The notes: generated by a model from the letters alone, not told the origin. Numbered from the stretch's first letter, positions 12,364 through 24,523 are shown. The stretch is 64,000 nucleotides of DNA from Glossina fuscipes (GCF_014805625.2 NW_023998416.1:33878752-33942751), one strand, 5' to 3'. Program-made: numbers and translations.

Positions 12364-13135
12364 GAATTTATAATCAACAAATCAACCAACAACTAACGAA
12401 GTGGGACGAAAGAGTTACTAACACATTGTTGGACAAGAGAAATAAATAGTACTTTATCATAAATTTTCATATCAGTTATCGTTCGGTTTTTCTTAATTAG
12501 GTGGTCTAGTATGTCACTTTTTCTTTCTTACTTTATTGCTCTTCTTGCTATATCTTAGCTATATTTCTCTTATTATAATGTTATACTCTCGTTATATTCA
12601 TTTTGTGTAGTGAGCTTATCGAGTTATTTCTTTTTTTTTTTGGAAATATAGCTTATGTGTACAAGTGTGGTGTTTTTCTGTTAAAAATTTTTGTTTATAA
12701 GGAAAATTATTATCAAAGTTGTATTAAAATATAATTGAAATAGTTAAGAAAACTTTTAAAACTAATGTTAGGAAAACACCCGTGGCCCTTGGGAAACTTT
12801 TTTTTGTTTTTTTATACGATTCTTTTCATTAATCATGCTATGAGTAGTACGAACCACGTAAGAAAAAAGACACCGTCTCTTCTTCTCTCTATCTCTCTTT
12901 TTTCCTGTTCATATGAATTCTCTTACATTGGTAGTTTTGTAATTAATATTTTTTATTTCTTAGTTCTACGTGATGTCAACTTAATTAGAAAAAAATTACT
13001 CAACAAACACTCAGAAAGACGTCGAGGTTTTTGTAAAGTAATTCAAATAATTTTGAAGAACGTTATAATAGGCCTTACAATAAATTTGATTTTCGCAGTG
13101 TACAAGATTTGTGCTTTGTAAAGATTAGATTAGAC

Positions 13136-13230
13136 TCCACAAACCTGTCATATCTGCACTAATACCTTCCACAAACCTGTCATATCCACACTAATACCTT
13201 CCATAAGCCTGTCATATCCACACTAATATT
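13136..13230 (+). repeat. Three tandem copies of a 32-bp unit
   Basis: AAACCTGTCATATC and CACTAATACCTTCC recur with starts at 13141, 13173 and 13205, an exact spacing of 32. Confidence 0.9.
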
Positions 13231-14724
13231 AGACGTATGCACCGCAATGCATCTATAAATTATTTATACATATTTAGTCACCAACAATTTCGGAGATGAT
13301 TTAATAACGTCCGCCCGCCCGTCTGTGTGCTGTCATTTGAACGCCATGGCTGAAGACAAAATGAACATTCGGCTTGCATACAAATAGCTGATGGCCGCGA
13401 TATACGCCTACGACTGTGACCATAACGCCTGAAAAACTATAAGACTTATAACATATATTGATTTGAAAACAGATAAGTGTCTTCTAAAATTGTAACGACA
13501 AACTGCCTGAACACCGTCGCCCACGCTCAAACTCTCTAGAGTATATAATTCATTTGTCTATCGATTAAGATATACTTGGACCAAATATTTTTCAAAAAAG
13601 AAGCTAATACAAACTTGATAACTTTGATTAAAACACTCAAACGTAGTATTTAAAGTCTTAGTACACCTTTTTTGAAGTCGTAGCACTTAATGTTATTCTG
13701 GGCGTTTTCTTTTTGGAATATTTCTAAAAGATAGAGTGCATGGTTAAAAAAGGCAGCAATTTTGCCGATAACGAAAAGCCCATTATTGTGAAACTTAGAA
13801 AAAAGTGGACTTAAAGAAAAGAAAAGCATAAAAGAAGCCTATACGCAGACTACGCGGCAATTCACATCAAAAAAGGGGAATGGCAGGTAGCACATTTCTT
13901 GCAATAAGTTTTCATCATCTGACTCAGAAGTTTAGCAATTCTGACAAATACTTTTTGTTATGACTGGCAAGTACACGCAGCATATTTTACATTTACACTA
14001 CTTCCATAAATATATGACGGAATCTTTAATCAAAGAAAAAATTTTGATTTACGCCGCAAAAAACTTATTAAATATCTTTTCTTTTATTTATCTCTTGTCT
14101 AAAACGTAATGTAGGGCAATATATGTAAAACAAAAGATCTAGCACGGAATTGTTTTTATGACTAAATTGTTAACTTGCCAGAGACAGTACAAGAATTTCC
14201 TAAATTCTAAAAATCTGAAAAGAGCTCTCTTAATTAACACAGTGAATCATATGTTGTTGATTTACTAAATTGCTGAAGAAGAAGAAGAAGATCTTAGAAG
14301 AATTGTCATATGGCTGATGAAAATTATAACGGCTGCTCTTTTTTGAGTCATTTTGATACGATCTACCTGCAGTAGTCTTTCGCGAAGTCCCATATTTAAT
14401 GCAAAAGTACATAAATACTCTCGTTCTTTCTCCTCTTCCTCTTGACCTTAGCGACTGGTCAAATATGAAAAAAGAAAGAAAGAAAGAGGAAAAACACGAA
14501 AATCTTTATGAAACACGCTGCCTTGACATTATTGGGCCTTAAAAAACTATATTGTGGTTAATATGTGGTTTGTAGAGTTTTTTATTTCTTGTGTATGGGT
14601 GTGAGTGTGCTGTGTGTGTGTTCTTTCTCTCATAAAAATCACGAATGCAATATATTTTGAAAATCATCAAGAAAATGAGCGCATAAAAATACACGATATA
14701 TGTATAATTGAATATATGCATATC

Positions 14725-14726
<2 letters not shown>

Positions 14727-14755
<29 letters not shown>

Positions 14756-14790
14756 TATACATATAAATATATAAATATATATATATATTG
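14727..14790. repeat. (AT)n / (AAAT)n microsatellite
   Basis: A pure AT run is followed by TATAAATATA-type variants. Confidence 0.9.
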
Positions 14791-15400
14791 TGTTACAAAT
14801 AATAGTAGACCATTTTTATCGATAATTAAAATTTATTGTCTGATACGATTGATTATTTTAAAAATTTTTGTTGCCTACTTTTAGATTCAAGTTGTAAATT
14901 ATTTCTCTTATTAATCCCACTGCAAATGCTTCTTGAAACGTTTCATTAAATTTGAAAATTATAAATTATAACTGTAAAAATTACGTCAGTTTTTAACTTT
15001 CCTTTCCGTCGCAGAATAAGTTTTTACGATTTATTGTTATTACACTTTTATTTTATATAAATGTTCTTTGTGCATCTCGTGTTGTTGGCACTTAGTCAAA
15101 TTTCTTTTAGTTGTGACTCTTGCCCACTTCTCAAATAATATTTGGATTTAGATGTAATATACAGGGAACAGAGGCATTTGCATTCAGCTTAGAATGAATA
15201 TTTGAAAACCATCAGCTGCTTTCGTTAATGTGTAATAATTTTACTCCAAAGCTAATACAGATAAGATATATCATGTATTTACCTAAACATCGTAAAGGTA
15301 ATATGCTGTGTGAGCGAAAATTTCGTATACTGTAATTATAACAAAACATATGCAGCAGCAACACATTTCACAAAGTAATACAATTTGAAACAAGCAAGAC

Positions 15401-15665
15401 ACTATAGTGGAATACGGCCCATCTTTAAATACTGTACATCACTTCGCATAATAGAGTTATCCATATCAGGACTTCTTAAAGTAGGCTGTTATATGGGAAG
15501 TGGTGGAAGAAACGGTCCAACGCGAACCATTTCTAACCAGTAAGTTGAACACAAAAAAACAAGTGAGACATAGAGGTAGAAAAGTTAAGATCGTTGCAAA
15601 AAGTGATTTTGAATCGGTTGGTATAAGGAAAGATGGGTGCGTTTCTAGTCGTTCTGGGTGTGCCA
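15401..15665 (-). repeat. Dispersed repeat R, copy 1 (minus)
   Basis: Begins ACTATAGTGGAATACGGCC, followed by degraded body text including GAATCGGTTGGTATAAGG. The ORF at 15500-15748 is only this repeat read through. Confidence 0.6.
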
Positions 15666-16689
15666 TACAAACTTTATGTACCCTTGCGGTATCTAGTGAT
15701 GCAGGGTGGAATTATAGCATATGGGTGAAAGACATGACATTCGTTTAGGAGATATAATAGTCCTTGTCGAAGTTTAGTTTTGCGTTGTTTTTCTTTTAGA
15801 ATTTTATGCTGCTTCGCTGGGAAATTAAGATGCCGTGACTAGAGAAATTTCTTATCGATATTTCAAAACTGATGCCTAAAAAGATAAGTCTTTAAAGGGA
15901 GGAATGAAAAACATACCTTCGAGTGCATTATCCTTTCGGGCCATTTTTTCGCTTCCCCCCAAATGAACATTCTTACGATAACAAAAAAAACTTGCCTAAA
16001 GAATTTTCAGCATAGTCATGCGTTCATGTTTTAAGTTCCGTCCCATATAAGGATTCCCATGTAAAGTAAGGCCTGCCTTATTTGAATAAAAGTTCCGATT
16101 TTAAGTATTCTATAAAATAGATGAAGCATTTTGTTGGGAGAAATGGTGGGCTTTGCATGATGCCTTAACTGTGTTTTAAATTACATAAGAAGGTTATATA
16201 AGCCTCGAGTCATTGCATTATAATAACAGATTATTTTGTCGATTGCGATTATTTTACATTTGCCCCTTTATTTATATGAGATCAATACCTTTTGAAATTC
16301 AACTAGGCCTCTGCGACATATTAAGTAGAATGTTTTACAACACACAGTTTGTTTTCCTTCTTGGCATTGGCTTACTTACTACTTTTCAAAGGTGTTATTA
16401 GAATTCTAAAATATGAGTAATTGCAAGTACAACGCTGACAACGGCATAAAAGGTTACTTGAAGATGCTGAACTTAGCTGGTGTTTAAAAAAAAGAGGGAA
16501 CTTTACACTTCTTAGCAAAAGAGTGAATCAGATAATTTAAAAATGGAAGGGATTTCAACCAGTAGGTACTTTTCGATGACTCTCTTAAGTTAACGGCAAT
16601 AATTGTTACATTGGTAGTCAATTGACTGTTTTTTTTCATTTCTTTTCATTATTTATATGGGCAAAAATTCTATTAGATGTTTCTTCGTA

Positions 16690-16697
16690 TGACGTCA
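16690..16697. promoter_or_regulatory. Palindromic TGACGTCA (CRE-type) site
   Basis: A perfect cAMP-response-element octamer in GTATGACGTCACAT. No gene nearby explains it; a single octamer has little weight. Confidence 0.2.
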
Positions 16698-16850
16698 CAT
16701 ATTGTTTCAGATATTTACGAAGCTAGAACACGTCTACGTTTATAAGTGTATGTGCAAGAGAGAATGACGTAGCATCAGTTAGCTCAATAAATGTCAATGA
16801 AAGTTTTCCATAGACTTAAGAAGTCGTTTTTTTAATTTAAACGAGTGAAA

Positions 16851-17245
16851 GCGCTATAGTGAGCCACGGTCATAGTTAAATACCCTACGCCACCCTACAA
16901 TTATTCATATAACGAAATTTTCAAAAATAAGGCTTAAGGAAATGGCCGAAAAAGTCTTCCGTTTCCATCCATTTTCAATAGCGTTTGTCCATAAGCAGCT
17001 AAAACGCGCCATTGTACCAAATGTTATCAAAATGTCTCAGAAACTGCAATCTGTACGTTGAGCAGAGGAATAAATGCATAGACATATCAGACGGGCGGGC
17101 AGACAACCTTGAATTGAAAATGAATCTGAATCGGTTGATATTGGAAAAGGTGGCTTCATCTGATATATATCTGGGTGTTGCATACGTTCACGCAAACTTA
17201 ATAAATCCTTGCACCAAAAGCGGTGTAAGATATGAAAAGGTCTTA
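16851..17245 (-). repeat. Dispersed repeat R, copy 2 (minus), near full length
   Basis: Starts CGCTATAGTGAGCCACGG and has AAATACCCTACGCCACCC at the near end. The core is GACGGGCGGGCAGACAA and it ends AAAGCGGTGTAAGATATG. The best minus-strand example. Confidence 0.8.
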
Positions 17246-17407
17246 CAATAATTTACATGAATATTTAACATAGCATACTTGCATACAAATATATTTAATA
17301 TATCATCAAGTATTGTAAGAGCGCAGCTGATATCCCAGAATATTATCCAAGCGTGTGTGCTATGGTTCTCTTAATTAAAACTAATCAATTTTCGTGAAAA
17401 TGCTTAT

Positions 17408-17665
17408 TAGGATGGGATCAAAAAAATGGGAAGAGATGGTCCAAATTTGGTAGAGTTAATTTTTTTATCTTAAATTACTTTTATGATCTGATCTTCATCA
17501 TGAAGCATTGAAAATTATGCCTTTTCCTTACATGCACTTCAGTTTTGGTCATATGAGATGTGGTTCAAAAATTGGCCCAGCCGATCCAAAGTTCTCACAC
17601 CAATTTAGAATACCGAAATACTGTTAGTCAGCTACTTTTGTGAAGACATTTTAAAAATTGTAATT
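17408..17665 (-). repeat. Module A, copy 1
   Basis: Shares TTATTAGG-TGGGATC, GGTCCAAATTTGGTA, GAGTTAATTTTTTTAT, CACTTCAGTTTTGG and CAGCTACTTTTGTGAAGAC with 36648-36895. It runs directly into a partial minus copy of repeat R (17695-17790). Confidence 0.75.
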
Positions 17666-17694
17666 TTTCCTACATAAAGAGAAAAAATAGAACG

Positions 17695-17790
17695 TTATGC
17701 AGGAAGTGGTCGAAAAAATGAATCGAACCAAAACATTTTCGATAATGTTCGTCTTTGGGTCGAGACACGCCAGTACCAAATTAATTATGT
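17695..17790 (-). repeat. Dispersed repeat R, partial copy (minus)
   Basis: GGAAGTGGTCGAAAAAATG then ATTTTCGATAATGTTCGTC and CACGCCAGTACCAAATT match the 3' half of R on the minus strand. It joins module A on its left. Confidence 0.6.
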
Positions 17791-17837
17791 ATAAATTATT
17801 TCCACGATATAATTTCTTTTTTATACATATTTTTACA

Positions 17838-18186
17838 CATTAAGTTTGTGCGGATGTATGCAACCCAGAAGGAATTGGTAGACACAGTTTTTATTATACC
17901 GACCGATCCAAAATCACTGTCTGCGTTGATCTAACCTTGTATGTGCGTCTGTTCGTTTTGCTTTATTTTGCTCAATCTACAGTTCACAATTTTTGAGATA
18001 TTTTGATAAAATTTATACACAGACATGTTTTGGCGCTATACTGAACGTGCCTAAAAATGGTTCGGATAGGACCACTTTTCCGATTACTTCCCATATAACA
18101 ACTTATTTAAAGCAGTCGTTGTATGAGTAATCAGCTGAGCGGAGTGGTATAGCGTATTTAATGGTGCGCCGGGGCTCACTGTGGTT
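17838..18186 (+). repeat. Dispersed repeat R, copy 3 (plus)
   Basis: ATTAAGTTTGTGCGGATGTA, TATTATACCGACCGATCC, then TTTTTGAGATATTTTGATAA, and the end GTATTTAATGGTGCGCC with GGGGCTCACTGTGG. A good + example that defines the order of the parts. Confidence 0.85.
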
Positions 18187-18336
18187 TAAATATTTTTTTC
18201 TTTAATTAAAAATAATGTCTTCGTACGCCTACAGTGAAGTTAATTTAAGCATCTGATAAACAACAAATTTCGAAATCTTCAATGTAAGTTTATATAAACG
18301 ACGAAACGAAAACAAATTACATTCGCTATGTCATCT

Positions 18337-18389
18337 TTGGAATTGTTTTCGTATATATATAGATATATATACACCATACGCAATTCCAA
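18337..18389 (+). other. Imperfect hairpin
   Basis: TTGGAATTG (18337-18345) pairs with CAATTCCAA (18381-18389), and an inner GTATATATAT/ATATATATAC stem of 10 bp lies between. The two stems are separated by an asymmetric internal loop. The inner part is simple AT repeat, so chance is possible. Confidence 0.35.
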
Positions 18390-18631
18390 GCGTATATAAG
18401 TGCAAAGTGAAGGTTGTAGTTAAATTAACATCTAACTTGCACTTAGAAAATATTGATTATTCAATTACCTTGAGAAAATCTCCAATTAAAGAAGTATAAA
18501 GTTCAAGTAAAAGATTAGAAAAATTATTTTCATTTTATATTAAATAAATGTATATAACAATTAAATATATATAAAGGAATGATGGAATGATTGCTTTTGC
18601 TTTGAGTTTCCCATAAAGCATTAGTTTCTAC

Positions 18632-18693
18632 AAACAGCTAATAATCAAACCAATATCGTCTAGAAACAGCTAATAACCAAACCAATACCGCCT
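18632..18693 (+). repeat. Tandem duplication of 32 bp
   Basis: AAACAGCTAATAA-CAAACCAAT occurs at 18632 and 18664 with two or three mismatches. Confidence 0.85.
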
Positions 18694-18699
18694 AAAAAC

Positions 18700-19960
18700 C
18701 TCTTAAATCCACGCTTGCACGAATTGTGATAATTATGCTAAAAATGAAATAGTATTGGAAGTCTAAGGAAGAGTTGGAAGCAATTTTAGAGTACACTCGA
18801 CTAAAGAAGCTTTCTATGCCGCGGTAACGCCGGAAATGATAATAGTTCAGATCCTCGTTAAAGGGTATATATAATGCAGGAATGGGCATAAATTAGATGA
18901 ATGCACTCATATTCGTTTAGGAAGAATCGTTTTGTGCAAGAGCAACATTCTTTGTGGACAATAAATAGACAGTTCTTTTAGCCAAAAGTCTTGCTTCGTA
19001 AACATTTGTAACAATGCGACGTCATATTTAATAAAATAGAATTTTCACCCATGTAAGTAATGAGAATAAGAAATCAAACATTCGTGTGACTGCTAACGTA
19101 GAGAAAAGCAGTATTTCTGTTATCTTAACAGAGTTATTGTAAAGTATCCAATGACGCCGTCATCAATCTCTTGCATTTTTAAATTATCTTGTCGGCTCTT
19201 GCTACAGCAATCTTTTCTGACGGTATATAAAAGTCTAATTAAAGGCTTGGTTAATTGATGTTTAGTTCAATTTAAGATTTACAACAACAACATCAGCATC
19301 AATGCAGTGCAAAGTTTGTTATTTTATTTACGATCTAAAGAAACGATAATCGATTTTTATTTATGCTTGTATCGCTTCATTCGTATTTGATTCAATTCTT
19401 GATTCAATTTTGAGCGTATATCTAACACAAATGGATTTGATTTAGATTTTAGCTTGACGACCTTTTTCTGCCGTATGTATGTGGAGCGACTTAGCTGATT
19501 TCGAAATTGCATCTCTTATCTCTCTTTTTATATTTGCTGTCTTTCCTCCTGCTCTTACATTCTTTTCCTACTTGTTTTTAAACATACTTATATAAACATA
19601 TCTATATGTTTAGGCACGTACGTAAATTTGTACTGCCATAGTAATTGTTTTAATTAGTCTGAAGTGCAAACAATAAATAAATTCTTTATTTACATTTGAA
19701 ACGAATACCATAGCAAGCGTAACGCTAACTGGTTGCAACGTAACCAATGCATATAAGATCATAAACTTAGTTGTTAAACTATTTGCAAATGAAATGAATG
19801 AAATTTTACTAATACGCACAGAAAACTGATAGGAAATCTGTATCTTTTTGAAGGATGTAAATTTTCCATAAGCACTCGCATACAAGCCGACAAGTAAACA
19901 AACTAATAGTAGTCATAACCATTGTAAAGATAAGCTCTATATATGGTGTGAAAACTCCAC
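18700..19960. other. Non-coding apart from the TATA-like segment at 19222
   Basis: No mobile-element peptide or long ORF that I can support. The minus ORF at 19610-19885 lacks motifs. Confidence 0.55.
19222..19348 (+). promoter_or_regulatory. TATA-box promoter-like segment followed by a 15-codon ORF
   Basis: TATATAAAAG at 19224-19233 is followed about 38 bases on by TTTAGTT, an initiator-like site. Next comes a CAACAACAACATCAGCATCA leader directly before an ATG at 19301. That ORF reads 15 codons (MQCKVCYFIYDLKKR) to TAA at 19346-19348. The arrangement is the classic one for a small fly gene, but the ORF is very short and no clear donor was found in it. Confidence 0.2.
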
Positions 19961-20002
19961 ATCAATACAGAGAGAGAGACAAAGACAGAGAGGAACAGAT
20001 AA

Positions 20003-20029
20003 AGAGAGAGAGAGAGAGAGAGAGAGAGA
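20003..20029. repeat. (AG)n microsatellite
   Basis: About 13 AG units, preceded by degenerate GAGA text from 19970. Confidence 0.9.
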
Positions 20030-20499
20030 TATGGACTAAGAGCGGATATCTACGAATATTAAATAGTAGAAAACATATTTTTGCTTATCATGTTTTTAGT
20101 TTACACACATACATGTGCATGAATGCAAGGAACGTATTTTGTGCATGAAATATAATTTGGTAAGCAGTATAGTGGTTGTTTGATAAAAACGCTGAGTTAT
20201 TCATTGTGATTTATCTCAAAAATTATTTTGCTTATCAGAAGGAAAATTTTTAAGATCTACTTCTACACAGTTTACAATTATTTACTGCACTTTTTTAATT
20301 GTTCGTATTGGAGTTTTTGATATGTTTGGATTTTAGCAAAATTTCGTACATTTTTGATTATAAATGTTTATTATAATAACTTTGCAAAATTTCGGTTCCT
20401 TTGTAAGCTGACAGTTTGCTAAAATAGCTATTTCATATATAAATTTTTGCTTATCAAAAATGATGGCCGATGCGAGCTCTTCGCAATAATGCTTGACCT

Positions 20500-20696
20500 T
20501 GGATCAATACATATCGGTATACCAAATTTAATCAAAATATTTCAAAAATTACGATCTGTAGATTGAACTCAAGAAAACAGCATTAAGGGACGGACAGGCA
20601 GGATGATTCTAAGGTGGGCCTATATCAAGTCCTTCTGAATGTTGTATACATCCGCATTAACTTAATAATTGTACTACAAGGGGCATAAGGTATAAT
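20500..20696 (-). repeat. Dispersed repeat R, copy 4 (minus, partial)
   Basis: ACCAAATTTAATCAAAATAT, then GACGGACAGGCAGG, TCAAGTCCTTCTGAATG, and the end ACAAGGGGCATAAGGTATAA. Confidence 0.75.
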
Positions 20697-20699
20697 ACT

Positions 20700-21601
20700 A
20701 TTCAGAAGAAGTGGAAGAAACAAAAAAGAAATGTTGTACTGCGTTGAATTAATTAAAAAACGAATTCGAGAGAAAATGAGAATATGAAAATATTTTCAGC
20801 AGCGCTCAAGTCAGGTAACACTTTTATATTCCTATATTGACTTTGTCTAGGTCCCTGTCAGGTCTTACAAATTCTTCTGCAAGATATAATACTACTGATG
20901 GAGCGTCTAAATGTATATTTATTAACGATGTTGTCAGTAAGAAAATAGATGTACGATGGATTATAAGAGCTTCGGCTTAATTCAACTATAGCTAATATCT
21001 CCTTATAAATAAATTCTATTATTATTTATTGAATATTTTTTCATAATATATTTGTAATGGCTACATTTCGCAACTGTCAAATATAACCGCACAACATTTA
21101 AATTCCACACAATGGTGGCACAATAAAGTACAAACGCACCTGGCGAACAGGTATACAATTTTTTTCATATTGTCTATCGTTTTTTGTGATTCATAGATTC
21201 CGAACGCGTTTATGGAGTGATCAAGACTATTTTTAAATTTGATCTGCAAAACCAAGAAGGGGAGAGCGCTTGAGAGCGTGTGAAAATTGGAATTCGACTA
21301 ATCTGGCCCGAATCTTTTATTTCCGCTCGGTACATGATTTGATGTATGTATGATTTTCTGATGTACAAACGATGCGTAAAATTGAACATACTTTCAAGAT
21401 ACGGTTGATGGTATGAAAATAATTCTTATAACTGCTGTGTAGTTTGAAAAATAAAAGCATAAAAGTTTTATCGCGTTGTAAGAGATAAAAAAAAGGGGAA
21501 AAAAAACACATACGACTATAATTTACGTTATTTTTCATTTTATTTGGTATTGAATGACTGACTGATGTAAGCAGACTAAAGAGAGGTGAATTGGTGCGCG
21601 C

Positions 21602-21632
<31 letters not shown>

Positions 21633-21779
21633 CGAGTGTGTTCGTGAATGTGTGCATTAGGTTTATGCACATTCTGATAACTATTTCTCACGCCATCTCA
21701 CTTGAGTTCTTGATGTTGTCGTGTGCAGAAGCGAGCGAGCGAAGAATTATTTATAATTTAGTTACAAGTTCGTACTTGC
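20700..21779. other. Non-coding; TG microsatellite
   Basis: Holds a (TG)n run at 21602-21628. The 124-codon minus ORF at 21317-21691 is partly this repeat read as Thr-His and is not accepted. Confidence 0.55.
21602..21628. repeat. (TG)n microsatellite
   Basis: About 13 TG units flanked by GCGCG and GCGAGCGAG. Confidence 0.9.
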
Positions 21780-21845
21780 TCGCGTTGAAGGCTGTTACGG
21801 AATTTTCAGTTGTTCCGTTTTTTTTTTTTTAACCACGACGTGTTA
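21780..21845 (+). promoter_or_regulatory. Candidate TATA-less initiator promoter
   Basis: TTTTCAGTTGTTCCG contains a TCAGTT initiator with A+1 at 21808. It sits in a locally GC-richer stretch with GAGCGAGCGAA text upstream, and a GACGTG motif like the downstream promoter element lies at 21837. That motif is two bases off the strict spacing (+28 to +33). It is on the same strand as the Ig gene and about 2.7 kb before its ATG. Tentative. Confidence 0.25.
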
Positions 21846-23404
21846 ATTGTGTGTTAGCGCGTGTTTGTTTTCGTTTTTTTTTTTTTCATTTTTTTTCTCT
21901 TCAGATTAATACAATTTTGTTGGGGTAATTTTCAACTTGGAAAAATTGATTAATTAAATTATTATTTAATTATTTTTGTATTAAACGGTTAGTACAATCA
22001 AAAATTCAAAGATTTTGTTTATGAGTGAAAGAGAAAGAAATGAATTAAATTATTTGTGTTATTAGAAATTTTTAAAATATCAACTTTTTGGCTGCGTCTA
22101 TTAAGTGTATGAAAATATGTGTAAATTTGCTATAAAAGAGAAACAAAACACAAGTCTTTTCGAATAAAATTTCTTTTGCCAATAAGACGAGGAATAAATA
22201 AATAAAAATAAATAAATAAATAAATAAATGAAAACATTTAAATCGTCTGGGCCTTCAGCAGACATACACGAACGTATATGCAATTTTCTTTCGATCTATG
22301 CTTTAGATTCATTTATATAAAAAAAGTGTATGCGTTTTCAACATTTGTTGACGCCGTCAACTTTGTTTCTCTTGCACATATAATGACGTCGTATTGAAAT
22401 GAAAACTGTTTGCGGTTTAAAAGCAACGATTTTTTTTAATTTTGTGTTTTTTATTCTGATCTAAAAAAAAAAAAAAAAAAAAAAAAGAATAAAAAAAAAT
22501 CAAAATAACAGCTTGCGATGTGATGCGATTTTTTAAGATTTTATTTGTAAAACAAATACAAATCAGGACGCCAGTATGGTCGTAACTAATCCGAACAGCG
22601 CATTAAGTTTGCTCCTAAGTTTGTCCTAATCGTTAGCTCAAATGGTTTAGAAAAGCACACTTCTTGTTTACTTCCCTCGTTTTATTGTCGTCCCTTAGTT
22701 TATGTTCAAAAGTTGTCAAGGTCGATCATTAGAAATTTGAAAATTAAAGATCCTTTCTTTAGTTTGCTTTGACTAATAATCTTATTGAAATACATTTTGT
22801 TTCCCCTGTTATGGTTCGTTCAGATATGGTCCGAAGTGGATAGTGTTAAGTGATTATGAATACGTATATTATGGTTTGCTTGCTTGTATCGCAGCTGTAG
22901 GTAATGTTATGCATATCGGTATGCATTTGTTTTTGCCAACGCTGATGTGAACGTCACGATATGCGTTTTTACAAAAAGTTGCTTCCACAGCAAGTTGCGT
23001 TTGTAAAACTTAGTCATTAAAAACACTGTAAAAAAATTGTGTTGGGCTCAATCCGATTTTTATTAACCCTCCACAGTTTGCATGTGAATCGAGAAGTTTT
23101 GAAGAAATCATGATTTCATGATTGCTTGGCAACCATCTACAGCTATGCAGACGAAATGTTCCCGACCAAAAATTGTCATATGGGTTGGTTTAAAAATGTT
23201 AAGAATACGTATTGAAAATCTGTTCAAATTATTCTGACAATCATAGTCGAACATTGTTCAAACCCGTAAATAGAACGTTCCTGATTGATATCAAATATTA
23301 GCGAAGCTGACGTTACCACTACGAGAAAGGCGTGAATTGAAGATGCCAATTCTCCATATGTGGAAAACAAATGATTAAAAATGGATATTTTTTTAAAAAG
23401 GCCT
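21846..23404. other. Non-coding; T/A homopolymers and (AAAT)n
   Basis: T-runs at 21874-21898, an (AATA)n array at 22190-22230 and an A-run at 22464-22486. No gene recognised. Confidence 0.55.
22190..22230. repeat. (AAAT)n microsatellite
   Basis: About nine AAAT units with one interruption. Confidence 0.9.
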
Positions 23405-23680
23405 TGTATATGGTGGGTGGCCTTTGTTCAATTGTTCGATTCAAACCATTTTTAATAGCTTTTGCAATTGGTCCAGAAGATATCAATATGCCAGGTGAAT
23501 CAAGAAATCGTAAAACTTGAGAACTTGAACGTTAGACAGGGAGGCACATTTATATCGATCTAGGGAATGATTCCGGATTTATGGATAATAAAACATTGGT
23601 TAATGTTAAGCTTTTATGAACGTTGCCAATATCCATGCAAACTTAATACACCATACCGCAAGTGGTGTAAGGTATAAAAA
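23405..23680 (-). repeat. Dispersed repeat R, copy 5 (minus)
   Basis: CATTTTTAATAGCTTTTGCA, a degraded core, then ACCGCAAGTGGTGTAAGGTA as the end. AATGTTAAGCTTTT-type text differs from the other copies. Confidence 0.65.
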
Positions 23681-23844
23681 CCGATAAAAATTTGAACTTG
23701 ACATTGTAACTTTTGACAAATTCTACAAACACTCTGTAGATTAAATAAGTAAGTAAATGATGGGTAATAAAAAGTTCGGTTTAAGCGCATTTCCGCGTTC
23801 TTTCACGTTTTATTGTTGTATTCTCTTTAAACTTTCTTCTTTTC

Positions 23845-23845
23845 C

Positions 23846-23877
<32 letters not shown>
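23845..23877. repeat. (TC)n microsatellite
   Basis: About 13 to 14 TC units. It makes the Ser-Leu run in the 62-codon ORF at 23757, which is therefore rejected as a gene. Confidence 0.9.
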
Positions 23878-23880
<3 letters not shown>

Positions 23881-23979
23881 CTTTATGGTATGATTTCGTT
23901 TCTCTTTTACGCAGCTTAGACTATAAAGACGATTATTATTATTAGAATAAGAAAAACAAAAGCCGACGACATTTAAAAG

Positions 23980-24003
23980 AAGAAGAAGAAGAAGAAGAAG
24001 AAC
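23980..24003. repeat. (GAA)n microsatellite
   Basis: Seven to eight GAA units in the purine-rich run before the leader. Confidence 0.85.
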
Positions 24004-24250
24004 AAAAATAAAAAAAAATTAAATAAGTTTTGCTCTCCCAGGAAAAAAAACCCACACTAAAATTTTTAAATAAATTAAAACTTAATTAGAATTAACATAT
24101 AAGGTAAACAGAATCGTTAAATCGAAATCAAATTTAGAACAAAAAGATTAGATTAAAAAAAAAATAATAATAATAATAAAACGTCATCAAATCAATCATA
24201 AATCAACGTTGAAAAGAATAAAAATAAATACGTTATTTTATCTACTGCAG

Positions 24251-24523
24251 AAAATAAAGAAAGAGCGCGTGGATGAGTTACAGGAAATCTAGGCGCGTGC
24301 GGTATCATCATCGTAATCACACATCACTGTTATTATATTAATTTATCATCCATAGCCATAATAACAACAATAACACCATTATTATTAAATTACTATATTG
24401 TTAAATCTTTATAGTTGAATAAAGTTGCAAAATAATTAAAATTAAAAATCAAGAAATAATAATAAAATTAATAATTCTACCAAAAGTAAGGATTAAAGTA
24501 CAAACCACGGATCAATACCAAAG
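24251..24523 (+). other. Probable 5' leader of the Ig gene, with a likely splice acceptor
   Basis: A good acceptor, TTTTATCTACTGCAG, ends at 24250. Between it and the ATG lies AT-rich leader-like sequence with CAACAATAACACC-type text common in fly 5' UTRs. The first exon would then be further upstream. The leader contains at least one upstream ORF (24273-24341). Confidence 0.4.
24273..24341 (+). CDS. Upstream ORF of 22 codons in the leader
   Basis: An ATG at 24273 opens 22 codons, rich in Arg and His (begins MSYRKSRRVRYHH), closed by TAA at 24339-24341. It does not overlap the main ORF. If the leader is transcribed as drawn, this uORF would be met before the main start and could lower its translation. 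Nothing shows that the peptide itself is functional. Confidence 0.3.
   Translation: MSYRKSRRVRYHHRNHTSLLLY

Larger units (their letters stand above)
12460..15400. other. Non-coding; small repeats only
   Basis: Contains the 32-bp repeat at 13136-13230 and an AT microsatellite near 14727-14790. The 118-codon ORF at 12765-13121 is Phe/Ser-rich with no recognisable domain and is not accepted. Confidence 0.55.

Noticed and set aside
12765..13121. 118-codon plus ORF
   Set aside because: Phe/Ser-rich, no motif, runs through pyrimidine-rich sequence.
21317..21691. 124-codon minus ORF with Thr-His repeats
   Set aside because: The repeats are the TG microsatellite read in frame.
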